Shown: one piece after another, positions 36,451 to 45,329 of the stretch | Numbering within the stretch: position 1 is the stretch's first letter | Layout: each line of letters begins with the position of its first letter | DNA from: Pseudoclavibacter sp. 13-3 | Lineage (GTDB): Bacteria; Actinomycetota; Actinomycetes; Actinomycetales; Microbacteriaceae | DNA length: 64,000 bases | Direction of reading: 5' to 3' | Assembly (NCBI RefSeq): GCF_021168475.1 | Contig: NZ_JAJOZT010000004.1 | Location: 237,271 to 301,270 of the forward strand | Position numbers and translations under genes: made by a program | The notes under the pieces: model-generated | The model's input: the letters and a program-made list of their open reading frames with translations, nothing else | The model's database searches: none | Told to the model about the DNA's origin: nothing

Positions 36451-39096
36451 TCAGACCTCCTGCATCGCGAGCGTGCGCACCACGGCTTCGCCAGCGTCGT
36501 CCGAGGCGTCGAGGTCGATCTCGGCTCTGATCTGCCAGTCGTGGTTGCCGTCCGGGTCTTCCAGCCTCTGCCGCACCGTCCAGACTCGCGCCGTGGAATC
36601 GTCGATCTCGAGCAGGCGCGGGCTGCGCGCCTTCGCGTCGAAGCCGATCGTGTCGTACTGCTCGTGGTATCGGTCAAGCGCCTGCTGCCAGCCGGCCGCG
36701 TCCAGCCCGCCATGGTCGGCATCCGCAGCAGCCAGATCATCGATGCGCCCGAACGCGGCGAGCTGCACCCGACGGAACATCTCGTTGCGCACCAGGACGA
36801 CGAACCCGCGACGGTTGTCGGTGAGCCGCGGCGGATTGTCGGGCAGCGCCCCGGGACGCAGCGACTGCTCGGCATCGCGTGCGAGCTGCTCGGTGTCGGG
36901 ATGCGCAAGCTGCTCCCACTCGTCGATCAGACTGGAGTCCACCTGTCGCACCAGCACGCCGAGCCACTCGATGATCGCCGTGAGCGCGTCGTCTTTGCTG
37001 CCGTCGGGCACGGTGTGCGACAGCGCGCGAAACGCGTCGGAGAGATAGCGCAGCACGACGCCTTCGGAGCGCTGCAGATCATAGAAGCCGATGACGTCGC
37101 GAAAGTCCATCGCCCGCTCGAACATGTCGCGCACCACCGACTTCGGCCGCAGCTCTTCGTCAGCAGCCCAGGGCACCGACTGCAGGTACTGGTCGAAGGC
37201 CGCGCCCAGCAGCTCGTCGAGCGGTTTGGGCCATTCGATCTGCTCGATGATCTCCATGCGCTCGTCGTACTCGACGCCGTCGGCCTTCAGCTCGGCGATC
37301 GCAGCACCGCGCGCCTTCTTCTGCTGCGCGATCAGCACGACGCGGGGGTTCTCGAGGGTGGCCTCGATGATCGAGACCACGTCGAGCGCATACGTCTCGC
37401 TCTGCGGATCGAGCAGCTCGATCGCCGCAAGGGCGAAGGGCGACAGCGGCTGGTCGAGGGCGACCTGCTCGCCCACGCCGTCGGCGAGGCGAATCACCAG
37501 GCGCCCGTCGTCGAAGCGCTTCTGCTCGACGACCCCGGCCGCGCGCAGCGTGCGATAGATCTGCAGTGCGCGTCGCGCGAGAGCGTACTTATTCTCGAGC
37601 GACTCGGCACTGTCGAAGATGAGCGATCGCACTCGAGCGAAGACGTCACCGCCGAAGGCGATCGCATTGAGCAGGATGCCATGGGTGATGCGCATCTGCG
37701 AGCGCAGCGGCTCGGGCTGCGCGGCGATCAGCTTCTGAAAGCTCGGCTCGCCCCAGCTCACCATGCCGGCAGGCGCCTTCTTGCGCATGACCTTGCGGCG
37801 CTTCTTCGGATCATCGGCATACTTCTTCGAGATCTTCGCGTTCTCGATCTCGTGCTCGGGGGCCTGAGCGATGACGTCGCCTTCAGTGTCGAAGCCGGCC
37901 CTCCCGGCACGGCCGGCGATCTGATGGAACTCACGAGCCGTGAGATGACGCTGACGCACGCCGTCGAACTTGGTGAGCCCGGTGAACAGCACGGTGTGAA
38001 TCGGCACGTTGATGCCGACCCCCAGCGTGTCGGTGCCGCAGATGACCGCGAGCAGCCCCTGCTGCGAGAGCTGCTCGACCAGACGCCGGTACCGCGGCAG
38101 CATGCCGGCATGATGCACGCCGATGCCGGCTCGCACCAGCCGCGACAGCGTCTTGCCGAACCCCGTCGTGAACCGGAAGTCGCCGAGGGCCTCTTTGATG
38201 CGGTCTCGGCGCTCGCGGCTGACCAGGCCCGCATTGACCAGCCCCTGCGCGGTCTCGATCGCCGCCGCCTGCGCGAAGTGCACGACGTAGATCGGTTCGC
38301 GACGCGAGTGCATGAGCTCTTCGGCGAGCTCGTGCAGCGGCGTCAGCGAGTACTCGAAGTGCAGCGGCACCGGCCGCTCGGCGTCGTCGACGAGGGCGAC
38401 CGGGCGATCGGTGCGCCGGGCCAGGTCGGCGCGCAGCCCGCTCACGTCGCCGAGGGTGGCCGACATCAGCAGAAAGCGCGCGTCGGCGAGCAGCAGCAGC
38501 GGCACCTGCCAGGCCCATCCGCGTTCGCTGTCGCCGTAGTAGTGGAATTCGTCCATCACGACGGTGTCGAGACCGGCGCGGTCGCCGTCGCGCAGCGCCT
38601 GATTGGCCACGATCTCGGCCGTGCAGCAGATCACGTCGGCGTCGCTGTTCACGGCAGAGTCGCCGGTGAGCATGCCCACGCGATCGGCCCCGAAGATCTC
38701 GATCATGTCGAAGAACTTCTCGCTCACCAGAGCCTTGATCGGGGCCGTGTAGGCTGCACGACCGCCACGCCACAGGGCGAGAAAGATCGCGCCGATGGCG
38801 ACCAGCGACTTGCCCGAGCCGGTCGGCGTGGCAAGAATCACGTGCGAGCCCCCGGCGAGCTCCAGCACGGCCTCCTGCTGATGCTCGTAGGGCTCGATAC
38901 CGCGTTCCTCCACCCAGGCGAAGAACGCCTCGAAGGCGGCGTCGAGGTCGTCGCGATCGCGCTCGGGTATCAGGCGCTCGGCCAAGGAGGGCACCTGCGC
39001 CGTCGACCCGCCGGCGGCGCCACCGGGTGTGGGCACAGCGTCATCGCGCTGCACGTCGTCGAGAGCGGCATCGGTTTCAGGATTCTGGTCAGGCAT
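36451..39096 (-). CDS. DEAD/DEAH-box helicase with DUF3516 C-terminus
   Basis: 881-residue superfamily 2 helicase. Walker A ATPTGSGKS is at residues 90-98, the Walker B variant DEFH at 182-185, SAT as motif III in LLMSATLG, and motif VI as HQIAGRAGRAG. The C-terminal half (from about 450) is the DUF3516-type region found in actinobacterial helicases of the Ski2/Mtr4-like branch. It is likely an RNA helicase, but no substrate is established. The ATG at 39096 is preceded at 7 nt by TAGACT, so it is probably leaderless; the frame extends 16 codons further. It diverges from the Nudix gene, 46 bp apart. Confidence 0.85.
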   Translation of the reverse strand: MPDQNPETDAALDDVQRDDAVPTPGGAAGGSTAQVPSLAERLIPERDRDDLDAAFEAFFAWVEERGIEPYEHQQEAVLELAGGSHVILATPTGSGKSLVAIGAIFLALWRGGRAAYTAPIKALVSEKFFDMIEIFGADRVGMLTGDSAVNSDADVICCTAEIVANQALRDGDRAGLDTVVMDEFHYYGDSERGWAWQVPLLLLADARFLLMSATLGDVSGLRADLARRTDRPVALVDDAERPVPLHFEYSLTPLHELAEELMHSRREPIYVVHFAQAAAIETAQGLVNAGLVSRERRDRIKEALGDFRFTTGFGKTLSRLVRAGIGVHHAGMLPRYRRLVEQLSQQGLLAVICGTDTLGVGINVPIHTVLFTGLTKFDGVRQRHLTAREFHQIAGRAGRAGFDTEGDVIAQAPEHEIENAKISKKYADDPKKRRKVMRKKAPAGMVSWGEPSFQKLIAAQPEPLRSQMRITHGILLNAIAFGGDVFARVRSLIFDSAESLENKYALARRALQIYRTLRAAGVVEQKRFDDGRLVIRLADGVGEQVALDQPLSPFALAAIELLDPQSETYALDVVSIIEATLENPRVVLIAQQKKARGAAIAELKADGVEYDERMEIIEQIEWPKPLDELLGAAFDQYLQSVPWAADEELRPKSVVRDMFERAMDFRDVIGFYDLQRSEGVVLRYLSDAFRALSHTVPDGSKDDALTAIIEWLGVLVRQVDSSLIDEWEQLAHPDTEQLARDAEQSLRPGALPDNPPRLTDNRRGFVVLVRNEMFRRVQLAAFGRIDDLAAADADHGGLDAAGWQQALDRYHEQYDTIGFDAKARSPRLLEIDDSTARVWTVRQRLEDPDGNHDWQIRAEIDLDASDDAGEAVVRTLAMQEV

Positions 39097-39142
39097 CACG
39101 TTCAGTCTAGGGGTGGCCGCCGACGGCCAGTAGACTGACGCC

Positions 39143-39673
39143 ATGAGCGATCAGGATCAGCACGCCAGCGATCGGAATCAGTATCTGCAGCCGGCACCCG
39201 ACGGCTATGCGGTTCGAGATTCTGGCGACGCCTGGGTCACCGGGCCCGACGGCAGCCGGTACTGGGGTCGCTTCGGAGCTGCCGGGCTGCTCGCCCACGA
39301 CACCGACCGCGGCATCCTGATGCAGCACCGGGTCGCCTGGAGTCACTTCGGCGGCACGTGGGGCATTCCCGGCGGCGCCCGTCGCGAAGGCGAGACCGCG
39401 CTGCAGGCCGCTCTGCGCGAGGCCGGCGAGGAGGCCGGAGTGCCGAGCGACGCGATCGCTCCCATCAGCGAGCACAGCTACGATCTGGGCTTCTGGTCGT
39501 ACGTCACCGTGCTCGCACGTGTCACCCGCCCGTTCGATGCGGTGCGCTCCGACGCCGAGAGCGTCGAGGTCGCCTGGGTCCCGCTCACGCAGGTCGCGGG
39601 TCTCGAACTGCATCCCGGTTTCGCCAAGGCCTGGCCCGAGCTGCAGCGCACGCTCCTCGAACGCCAGATCTGA
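39143..39673 (+). CDS. Nudix hydrolase
   Basis: 176-residue Nudix protein with a canonical box GX5EX7REX2EEXG at about residues 77-99 (GGARREGE to REAGEEAG). The N-terminal part has YAVRDSGDAWVTGPDGSRYWG, seen in a group of actinobacterial Nudix proteins of unknown substrate, possibly MutT-like nucleotide clean-up. TAGACT ends 6 nt before the ATG (leaderless). It ends 21 bp from the convergent murI. Confidence 0.85.
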   Translation: MSDQDQHASDRNQYLQPAPDGYAVRDSGDAWVTGPDGSRYWGRFGAAGLLAHDTDRGILMQHRVAWSHFGGTWGIPGGARREGETALQAALREAGEEAGVPSDAIAPISEHSYDLGFWSYVTVLARVTRPFDAVRSDAESVEVAWVPLTQVAGLELHPGFAKAWPELQRTLLERQI

Positions 39674-39694
39674 CCTGCCCGGCGAGCAGGCGGC

Positions 39695-40450
39695 TCACAG
39701 GGTGATGCGCTCCGCCCAGGTCAGTTCGGCGGCATCGCGCACCCCGGCAGCGGCGAATGCCGCATCGTCCGAGAATTCGGCGACTGACGCATCCACCGGC
39801 ACTTTGAGCCGACGCAGGGTCTGCCGAGCGACCGCCTCGGCACTGTCGAGCAGCACGGTTCCGGCCGGCAGAGCCGCCGCGATCACATCGGCGACCAGCG
39901 GGTAATGCGTGCACCCCAGCACCACGGCAGGCACCTGCGGCGTGCGTGCGACGGCATCCTGGACAGCCGACTCGATACCAGCGGCGTCGCCCTGCTCGAT
40001 CGCATCGGCGAGACCGTGGCTGCCGATGACGTCGACGTGCTTCGTGCCGGCGAACACCTGCACAAGATCGGCGAGGTAGTCGCTGTGCGCGGTCGTCTCG
40101 GTGGCCCAGACCGCGAAGCGTTCGAATCGCTGGGCGGCCGGCTTCACCGCGGGCACGGTCGCGATGATGGGGATGCGCGGCTCGAACTGGTCGCGCAAGG
40201 GCTCGCGTGCCACGATGCTTGCGGTGTTGCAGGCCAGCGCGATGCCCTGGGCTCCGGCGTCTCGGGCCCGGCGGGCCATCGCGAACACGCGTTCGACGAC
40301 GTCTCCAGGGTCGCGCTCGCCCCATGGCGAACCGACCGGATCGGTCATCAGCAGCACGCGCAGGTCGGGGGCCAGACGATGGATCCACTGTGCAGTGGGC
40401 AGCAGCCCTTTGCCGGAATCGATCAGTGCGACGCATTTCTCAGTAGGCAC
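39695..40450 (-). CDS. murI: Glutamate racemase
   Basis: 251-residue Asp/Glu racemase making D-glutamate for peptidoglycan. The two catalytic Cys are at residues 74 (ALACNTAS) and 180 (LGCTHYPL), and the N-terminal substrate loop is IDSGKGLLP instead of the usual DSGVGGL. The phosphate-side SPWGERD segment replaces the common PYG. The GTG at 40450 is preferred because TAGAAT ends 7 nt upstream; an ATG at 40459 overlaps that hexamer. It diverges from ppx. Confidence 0.85.
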   Translation of the reverse strand: MPTEKCVALIDSGKGLLPTAQWIHRLAPDLRVLLMTDPVGSPWGERDPGDVVERVFAMARRARDAGAQGIALACNTASIVAREPLRDQFEPRIPIIATVPAVKPAAQRFERFAVWATETTAHSDYLADLVQVFAGTKHVDVIGSHGLADAIEQGDAAGIESAVQDAVARTPQVPAVVLGCTHYPLVADVIAAALPAGTVLLDSAEAVARQTLRRLKVPVDASVAEFSDDAAFAAAGVRDAAELTWAERITL

Positions 40451-40528
40451 GAGTTGCATTCTACGCCGCGGCGCTCGGGCGGCTGCTTCAATTGCGCGCG
40501 TGCACACGTCGCCCACTAGGCTTGACGT

Positions 40529-41470
40529 ATGCGCCTTGGGGTTCTTGATGTCGGATCGAACACCGTACACATGGTCGTGGTGGATGCCCACGCCGGGGCG
40601 AACCCATCGCCCTACTCCACGCACAAGTCCGTGCTGCGACTGATGCGCTACCTCACCGACGACGGTTCGATCAGTGACGAGGGCGTCGATCATCTGGTCA
40701 CCTCGATCGGGCAGGCCGTGGCGAGCGCCCGGGCCGAGAAGGTGCACGACCTCGTGGCCATCGCGACCTCGGCGGTGCGCGAGGCGACCAACGGCCCAGC
40801 AGTGCTCGAGCACATCGAGAACGAGACCGGCGTGCATCTGCGGGTGCTCGACGGCGAAGACGAGGCTCGGCTCACGTTTCTGGCGGTGCGCCGCTGGTTC
40901 GGCTGGTCGTCGGGCACCATCATGCTCATCGACATCGGCGGCGGATCGCTCGAGATGGCGATCGGCCCGTCCGAGTACCCGATCTCGGCCCGATCGGTGC
41001 CCCTGGGCGCAGGTCGCAGCACGATCAGCTATCTGCACGACGACCCGCCGACCAAAGATCAGATTCGCCGACTGCGTCGCCATGCCTTCGAGCTGGTCTC
41101 CGACGCGGCAGACGTGTTCGCCGAGATGCCGCGCCCCGACCACGTGGTCGGCAGTTCAAAGACGATTCGCTCGTTGGCGCGCCTGGCCGGCGAGACGCAC
41201 ACGCACGGCAGCATCTCGTCGCAGTGGCTGAAGCGATCAGACCTCAAGAAGTGGCTGCCGAAGCTCGCCGAGCTGCCGGCCGACCAGCGGCAGAACCTGC
41301 GCGGCATCACCGCAGACCGCGCGTTCCAGATCGTCGGCGGCGGCATCGTGCTGCATCAGACGATGAAGGCGCTCGACGTCGACGAACTGCAGGTGAGCCC
41401 GTGGGCGCTGCGCGAGGGTGTGATTCTGCGCTACTTCGACTCGCTCGAACACGGCAGCGCCGACCTCTGA
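40529..41470 (+). CDS. ppx: Ppx/GppA family exopolyphosphatase
   Basis: 313-residue Ppx/GppA phosphatase, an actin-like ATPase-fold enzyme that removes phosphate from polyphosphate or from pppGpp. DVGSNTVHMVV is the first phosphate loop, IATSAVREATN the catalytic segment, and LIDIGGGSLEM the second loop. It is the short form without the extra C-terminal domain, as Rv0496-type proteins are. TAGGCT ends 6 nt before the ATG. A PPK2 gene about 5 kb away would act on the same polymer. Confidence 0.88.
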   Translation: MRLGVLDVGSNTVHMVVVDAHAGANPSPYSTHKSVLRLMRYLTDDGSISDEGVDHLVTSIGQAVASARAEKVHDLVAIATSAVREATNGPAVLEHIENETGVHLRVLDGEDEARLTFLAVRRWFGWSSGTIMLIDIGGGSLEMAIGPSEYPISARSVPLGAGRSTISYLHDDPPTKDQIRRLRRHAFELVSDAADVFAEMPRPDHVVGSSKTIRSLARLAGETHTHGSISSQWLKRSDLKKWLPKLAELPADQRQNLRGITADRAFQIVGGGIVLHQTMKALDVDELQVSPWALREGVILRYFDSLEHGSADL

Positions 41471-41483
41471 TCTTCCGCCAGAG

Positions 41484-41528
41484 ACGCTGTGGGCCTCGTG
41501 CGCTCTGCGCAAACGAGGCCCACAGCGT
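41484..41528. terminator. 16-bp hairpin between ppx and pdxK
   Basis: Perfect arms 41484-41499 and 41513-41528 with a 13-nt loop, 13 nt after the ppx stop and 31 nt beyond the end of the convergent pdxK. Probable bidirectional terminator. Confidence 0.75.
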
Positions 41529-41559
41529 GGAGACGGCGTTCACGACCGTCAGGTCGTCG

Positions 41560-42375
41560 TCAGCGTGCCGCGCCCTGCCACAGCACGTCGAAGGGCGCAT
41601 TCGACTCGACGCGGCCCTTGATGCCTGCAGTCACGAAGTCCTTCGCCCGATGCGCGGCCTCGAGCGGGCTGTCGCCCAGCGCGAGACCGGCCGTCACAGC
41701 CGCCGCGAGGGAGCATCCGGCACCGGCCACGACATGCTCGCCGACCTTGGGCACGCGCAGCACCTCGAGTGTGGTGCCGTCGTAGAACACATCGATCGCG
41801 TCTGGCCCGGGGATGCGCACGCCACCCTTTGCGAGCACGGCAGCGCCGCTCTTGTCATGGATGCGCTTGGCCGCTTCGACGAGGTCGTGCTCGTCGTTGA
41901 TGCGGGCCATGCCCGAGAGCTGCTCGCTCTCGAAGTGGTTCGGGGTGACGAAGGTGGCGAAGGGCAGCACCTTCTCGGTCAGCGCGGTGTCGGTGTCAAG
42001 CGCTGCGCCGGGCTCCTGCCCCTTGCAGATGAGCACCGGGTCGAGCACGACGTTCTGGTACGAGCGTTCGCCCAGGGCAGCGGCGACACGGTCGATGGTG
42101 GGCGTGGTGCCGAGCATGCCGATCTTCACGGTCTTCAGCTGGTCGGGGCCGTAGGCAGCGGTGATCGCCTCGATCTGGTCGCTGATGACCTGCGGATCGA
42201 CCGGCACGAAGCGATGGCCCCAGTTGTTCTTGGGATCGAACGAGACGATGCAGGTCAGTGCAATGGAGCCGAAGACCCCCAACTGCTGAAAGGTCTTCAG
42301 ATCGGCCTGGGCTCCGGCGCCTCCGGTGGCTTCGGAGCCGGCGATGGTCATGGCGAATGCAGGTGTCGATGGCAT
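41560..42375 (-). CDS. pdxK: Pyridoxine/pyridoxal kinase (ThiD-like PdxK)
   Basis: 271-residue ribokinase-fold enzyme. GSEATGGAGAQADLKTFQQL is shared by ThiD and by Gram-positive PdxK, but the following TCIVSFDPKNNWGHRF, the QLSGM segment and VLDPVLICKG match the Bacillus PdxK branch better than hydroxymethylpyrimidine kinases. It would phosphorylate B6 vitamers with ATP. The anion-hole GAGCSLAAAV precedes the C-terminal helix. TAGAAT ends 7 nt before the ATG (leaderless). No thiamine gene is nearby. ThiD is the alternative. Confidence 0.78.
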   Translation of the reverse strand: MPSTPAFAMTIAGSEATGGAGAQADLKTFQQLGVFGSIALTCIVSFDPKNNWGHRFVPVDPQVISDQIEAITAAYGPDQLKTVKIGMLGTTPTIDRVAAALGERSYQNVVLDPVLICKGQEPGAALDTDTALTEKVLPFATFVTPNHFESEQLSGMARINDEHDLVEAAKRIHDKSGAAVLAKGGVRIPGPDAIDVFYDGTTLEVLRVPKVGEHVVAGAGCSLAAAVTAGLALGDSPLEAAHRAKDFVTAGIKGRVESNAPFDVLWQGAAR

Positions 42376-42411
42376 GCAGAGTATTCTACGCGCCAGTAGA
42401 ACGATCGTCGC

Positions 42412-43029
42412 TCACATCAGCCGACGGTCAGTCTGCACGCCACGCACCCGACCGCCGGTGACCTGGAGCATGTGCTCGCGTGCGGCTTCGGCCTCTGCGA
42501 GAGGCACACCGAATCGCAGGGTCACCGATTCTCCCCAGTCGGCTCCGATCTGTGCCCAGCCGTGCTGACGAGCCGCGCGCTGCACGATAGCCGCGTCGTG
42601 GTGTGAGGCCGCGAGTTCGATGACCGCGCATTCGCGCACGTCGCGCAGCGTCGCCTGTTCGATCGCCGCTGCGGCAGCCTCGCGGTACGCGCGGGAGAGG
42701 CCGCCCGTGCCGAGCAGGATCCCGCCGAAGTAGCGGGTCACCACGCAGACGACCTGCCCGAGACCCGCGCTCTGCAGCGCGTCGAGAATCGGGCGTCCGG
42801 CGGTGCCCGAGGGCTCACCGTCATCATTGGTGCGCAGGATGTCGGCGCGCTCTCCGACGATGAATGCGCTGCAGTGGTGTCTGGCCTGCGGATGCGCCGA
42901 GCGCGCCTGCGCGATGACGACACGAGCCTGAGCCTCGTTCTCGGCCGAGGCCAGCCTGCCGAGAAAGCGCGACCGCTGCACCGCGATCTCGGCGTCTGCA
43001 GTCGCTGACGGCGTCAGGAAATGCGTCAT
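42412..43029 (-). CDS. YigZ/IMPACT family protein
   Basis: 205-residue UPF0029/IMPACT-like protein. HCSAFIVGE, DDGEPSGTAGRPIL and VTRYFGGILLGTGGL are the family signatures in order, followed by a ferredoxin-like C-terminal domain. The biochemical role is not settled. The ATG at 43029 is chosen because TATCAT ends 6 nt upstream; the frame extends 13 codons further without signals. Confidence 0.85.
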   Translation of the reverse strand: MTHFLTPSATADAEIAVQRSRFLGRLASAENEAQARVVIAQARSAHPQARHHCSAFIVGERADILRTNDDGEPSGTAGRPILDALQSAGLGQVVCVVTRYFGGILLGTGGLSRAYREAAAAAIEQATLRDVRECAVIELAASHHDAAIVQRAARQHGWAQIGADWGESVTLRFGVPLAEAEAAREHMLQVTGGRVRGVQTDRRLM

Positions 43030-43073
43030 GTGGCGATGATACCGCCAGGTCTCAGACGATCCAGACACGGATA

Positions 43074-43105
43074 GGGCCGCCTGCTGTCATGCAGCAGAGC
43101 GGCCC
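43074..43105. terminator. Hairpin in the gap behind the histidine kinase gene
   Basis: GGGCCGC and CTGCTG (43074-43086) pair with CAGCAG and GCGGCCC (43092-43105) with one bulged base, loop 5 nt. It lies downstream of the minus-strand kinase gene and upstream of yigZ. Probable terminator of the kinase transcript. Confidence 0.5.
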
Positions 43106-43206
43106 AATCGACTCCCCCCGGATCGTGTGGGCCTGAGGCCCCCACAGCCGATATGTCGAGACTAGCAAGCGGCTCTTCGTCAGATGGCCATCGTGCCGGG
43201 AATAGG

Positions 43207-43216
43207 TACCAAAGTA
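43207..43216. repeat. TACCAAAGTA, copy 1, behind the histidine kinase gene
   Basis: Ten bases with TAC/GTA dyad ends, 32 bp beyond the kinase stop. The identical decamer occurs at 44578-44587 before the response regulator. Possible regulator site. Confidence 0.35.
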
Positions 43217-43248
43217 TGCATGCAAACTCCCAGTGGATGCTGCCACGG

Positions 43249-44418
43249 TCAGAACAGCGGGATCACCACGCGCAGTCGCCAGAGGCCTTCTTCTGCGGTC
43301 GCCGCCAGCTCGCCGCCAAGCGTCTCGATCCGAGCTGAGAGTCGGTCGAGACCCAAATGCGTCGATCGGTCGAGAGCATCGTCAACGGCGCCGATGGAGT
43401 TCGTGAGCACAGCCGTCACCGTGGAACCCTGGCTCGCGATGCTCATGGTCACCGTCGGCGCCGGGCCGGCATGTCTGACGATGTTCGTCGTCGCCTCGCG
43501 CACGACTCGCACCAGAGTGCTGGCCACCGCCGGTGGAAGGGTCTCCACACCCTCGGCCCGACTGCTCACACGGGCCCCGATCGACTCCAGCTCGACCTGC
43601 GCCGTGTGCAGAGCTGCCGAGACATCGGCTCCCAGCGGCTGCTCATCGGCGTGTTCGTCTGTTCGCACCGTGTTCAGCAGCCTGCGGATGTCGGCCAGTG
43701 ATCGTGTGGCGCTGCTCTTGATCACGGCCAGCGACTCACGACTCACCACAGGGTCGTCCATGGTCTCCATCACCCGTGCATGCATGGCGATCAGTGTCAC
43801 GTCGTGAGCGAGGATGTCATGCAGCTCCGAGGTGATGCGCTCGCGTTCCGCCGCGACCGCCCGGACTCGCTCGGATTCGACCCGTGACGCAGTCTCTGCA
43901 AGCTCGGCAGAGCGAAAGTAGGCTCGCCTGGCTCCGACCCCGATCAGTGCCGAGACGAGGGCGATGAAGGCCAGTGCGAATGGTCCCGTGGTTGTGAGCG
44001 TCCCCGTCTGCGCGTTTGCGATGACGCCGGCAGCGGTGATGACCGCCACATGCGCCCAGAGGCACCATCGCGGGCAGGCATAGACGACGAGGCCCACCGT
44101 CGCTGCGGCAAAGAGCAGATACCCGCCTTGAGACAGCATGACCGCTTGGGCGAAGACCAGCGCCGCCAGCGATGTCGCTGCGGCGACCGGTGCCAGGGCG
44201 AACAGCGGGAGCATCAGCACCATGGCCAGTTCCAGGAGCTGCCGCTGCCACGACGTCGACCAGTCAGAGACGAAGCTGACGCTTTCCAAGGCGATGACGC
44301 CCACAGCGACCACCACCAGGGCAAGACTTCCCCACTGCGGCAGACGGGCGTTCGGCCGGGCGGTCTGCGGTCGGAAGACCTGATGGTTCGAAGAGCTCAC
44401 CCCACCATTGTCGCTCAC
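43249..44418 (-). CDS. Sensor histidine kinase, NarL-partner (HisKA_3) type
   Basis: 389-residue membrane kinase with four to six hydrophobic segments in the first 165 residues, no large sensor domain, then a short coiled coil. The phosphorylated His is residue 200 in ERERITSELHDILAHD. The N-box is VVREATTNIVRHA. The ATPase domain is reduced: LTNSIGA replaces the usual DxGxG, and LGLDRLSARIETLGG the last glycine box. GTG start at 44418. It is divergent from the response regulator, about 210 bp apart. The signal is unknown; similar short kinases sense envelope state. Confidence 0.82.
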   Translation of the reverse strand: MSDNGGVSSSNHQVFRPQTARPNARLPQWGSLALVVVAVGVIALESVSFVSDWSTSWQRQLLELAMVLMLPLFALAPVAAATSLAALVFAQAVMLSQGGYLLFAAATVGLVVYACPRWCLWAHVAVITAAGVIANAQTGTLTTTGPFALAFIALVSALIGVGARRAYFRSAELAETASRVESERVRAVAAERERITSELHDILAHDVTLIAMHARVMETMDDPVVSRESLAVIKSSATRSLADIRRLLNTVRTDEHADEQPLGADVSAALHTAQVELESIGARVSSRAEGVETLPPAVASTLVRVVREATTNIVRHAGPAPTVTMSIASQGSTVTAVLTNSIGAVDDALDRSTHLGLDRLSARIETLGGELAATAEEGLWRLRVVIPLF

Positions 44419-44577
44419 CGCACATGAGCCAGCCGACTACTGACAGATCTTGAGATATCGGCACAGGTCGTCGAGAAATCCCTGCACCGACAACGACAAC
44501 ACCCACATAGTTCCCCCCTCAGGCCTGTCTGATACGAACGGACACGACGATACCCCGCGGAGCCGCCCGGTGACACC

Positions 44578-44587
44578 TACCAAAGTA
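44578..44587. repeat. TACCAAAGTA, copy 2, upstream of the response regulator
   Basis: Same decamer as at 43207-43216, ending 45 bp before the GTG of the regulator and 32 bp before its TACGAT -10, where the -35 region and an activator site would lie. Confidence 0.4.
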
Positions 44588-44631
44588 CTCACTTCAGGGC
44601 AGACGCGATCCGTTGAACGTACGATGATCTC

Positions 44632-45285
44632 GTGAATCAGATCCGCGTAGCCGTCGTCGACGACGAAGCTCTCGTGCGACATGCGCTTCGCCTGTTCATC
44701 GGGCTGGATTCCTCGCTCACCCTCGTGGCCGAAGGTACGACCGGCCTCGACGCCATCGCCCTGGCCAAACGTCACATGCCCGACGTCATCCTGATGGACA
44801 CGCAGATGCCTCAGATGTCGGGGATCGACGCCACCAGGGCGATCACCCGCCTTCCCGTGGTCATGCGGGTGCTGATGCTGACGACTTTCTCGTCAGACCG
44901 GCATGTCATCCCTGCCCTGCGCGCTGGAGCATCTGGATACCTCGTGAAAGACACCGAGCCGCGCGACATCATCCGCGCAGTGCACGAGGTGTACGACGGC
45001 CGGCCGGTGATCTCGCCCAGAATCTCGCAGGAGCTGATCGCCAAGGTCGCTGCAGCCCCTGATGCGCGCGACGATGTGCCGCGAGAGCAGCTGACCAGCC
45101 GTGAGCTCGACATCGTGCGGCTCATCGCAGAGGGCAAGTCCAACGCTGAGATCGCCTGCGATCTGCATCTCGCCGAGACGACGGTCAAGGCCACGATCGG
45201 GCGCATCCTGCGCAAGTGGAGTGTGCGTGATCGCGTACAGGCGCTGATCTACGCGGTGTCGAACGGAATCGTCGACCTCTCATAG
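44632..45285 (+). CDS. NarL/FixJ family response regulator
   Basis: 217-residue two-domain regulator. The receiver has the acidic pair at 10-11 and phosphorylated Asp 56 in VILMDTQMP, with the conserved Lys in GYLVKDTEP. The LuxR-type helix-turn-helix (about 150-212) reads LTSRELDIVRLIAEGKSNAEI. TACGAT ends 6 nt before the GTG start, so the message is probably leaderless. Divergent from its likely partner kinase. The targets are unknown; the repeated decamer beside both genes is a candidate site. Confidence 0.88.
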   Translation: MNQIRVAVVDDEALVRHALRLFIGLDSSLTLVAEGTTGLDAIALAKRHMPDVILMDTQMPQMSGIDATRAITRLPVVMRVLMLTTFSSDRHVIPALRAGASGYLVKDTEPRDIIRAVHEVYDGRPVISPRISQELIAKVAAAPDARDDVPREQLTSRELDIVRLIAEGKSNAEIACDLHLAETTVKATIGRILRKWSVRDRVQALIYAVSNGIVDLS

Positions 45286-45294
45286 CCGCTGCAA

Positions 45295-45324
45295 GCGCCG
45301 AACGGCTTCGCGGCCGTCCGGCGC
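45295..45324. terminator. Hairpin between the response regulator and the MYG1-like gene
   Basis: 12-bp stem with one mismatch, arms 45295-45306 and 45313-45324, loop TTCGCG. It lies between convergent genes separated by 44 bp. Confidence 0.6.
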
Positions 45325-45329
45325 GAGGG

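Noticed and set aside
36241..39138. Long open frame of 965 codons on the plus strand
   Set aside because: It is antisense to the helicase gene; its product is Arg/His/Gln-rich with no domain, the usual shadow of a high-GC gene.
41560..42375. Annotation as thiamine ThiD
   Set aside because: The FDPKNNWGH and QLSGM segments fit Gram-positive PdxK better and no thiamine gene or TPP riboswitch is nearby; kept as the alternative.
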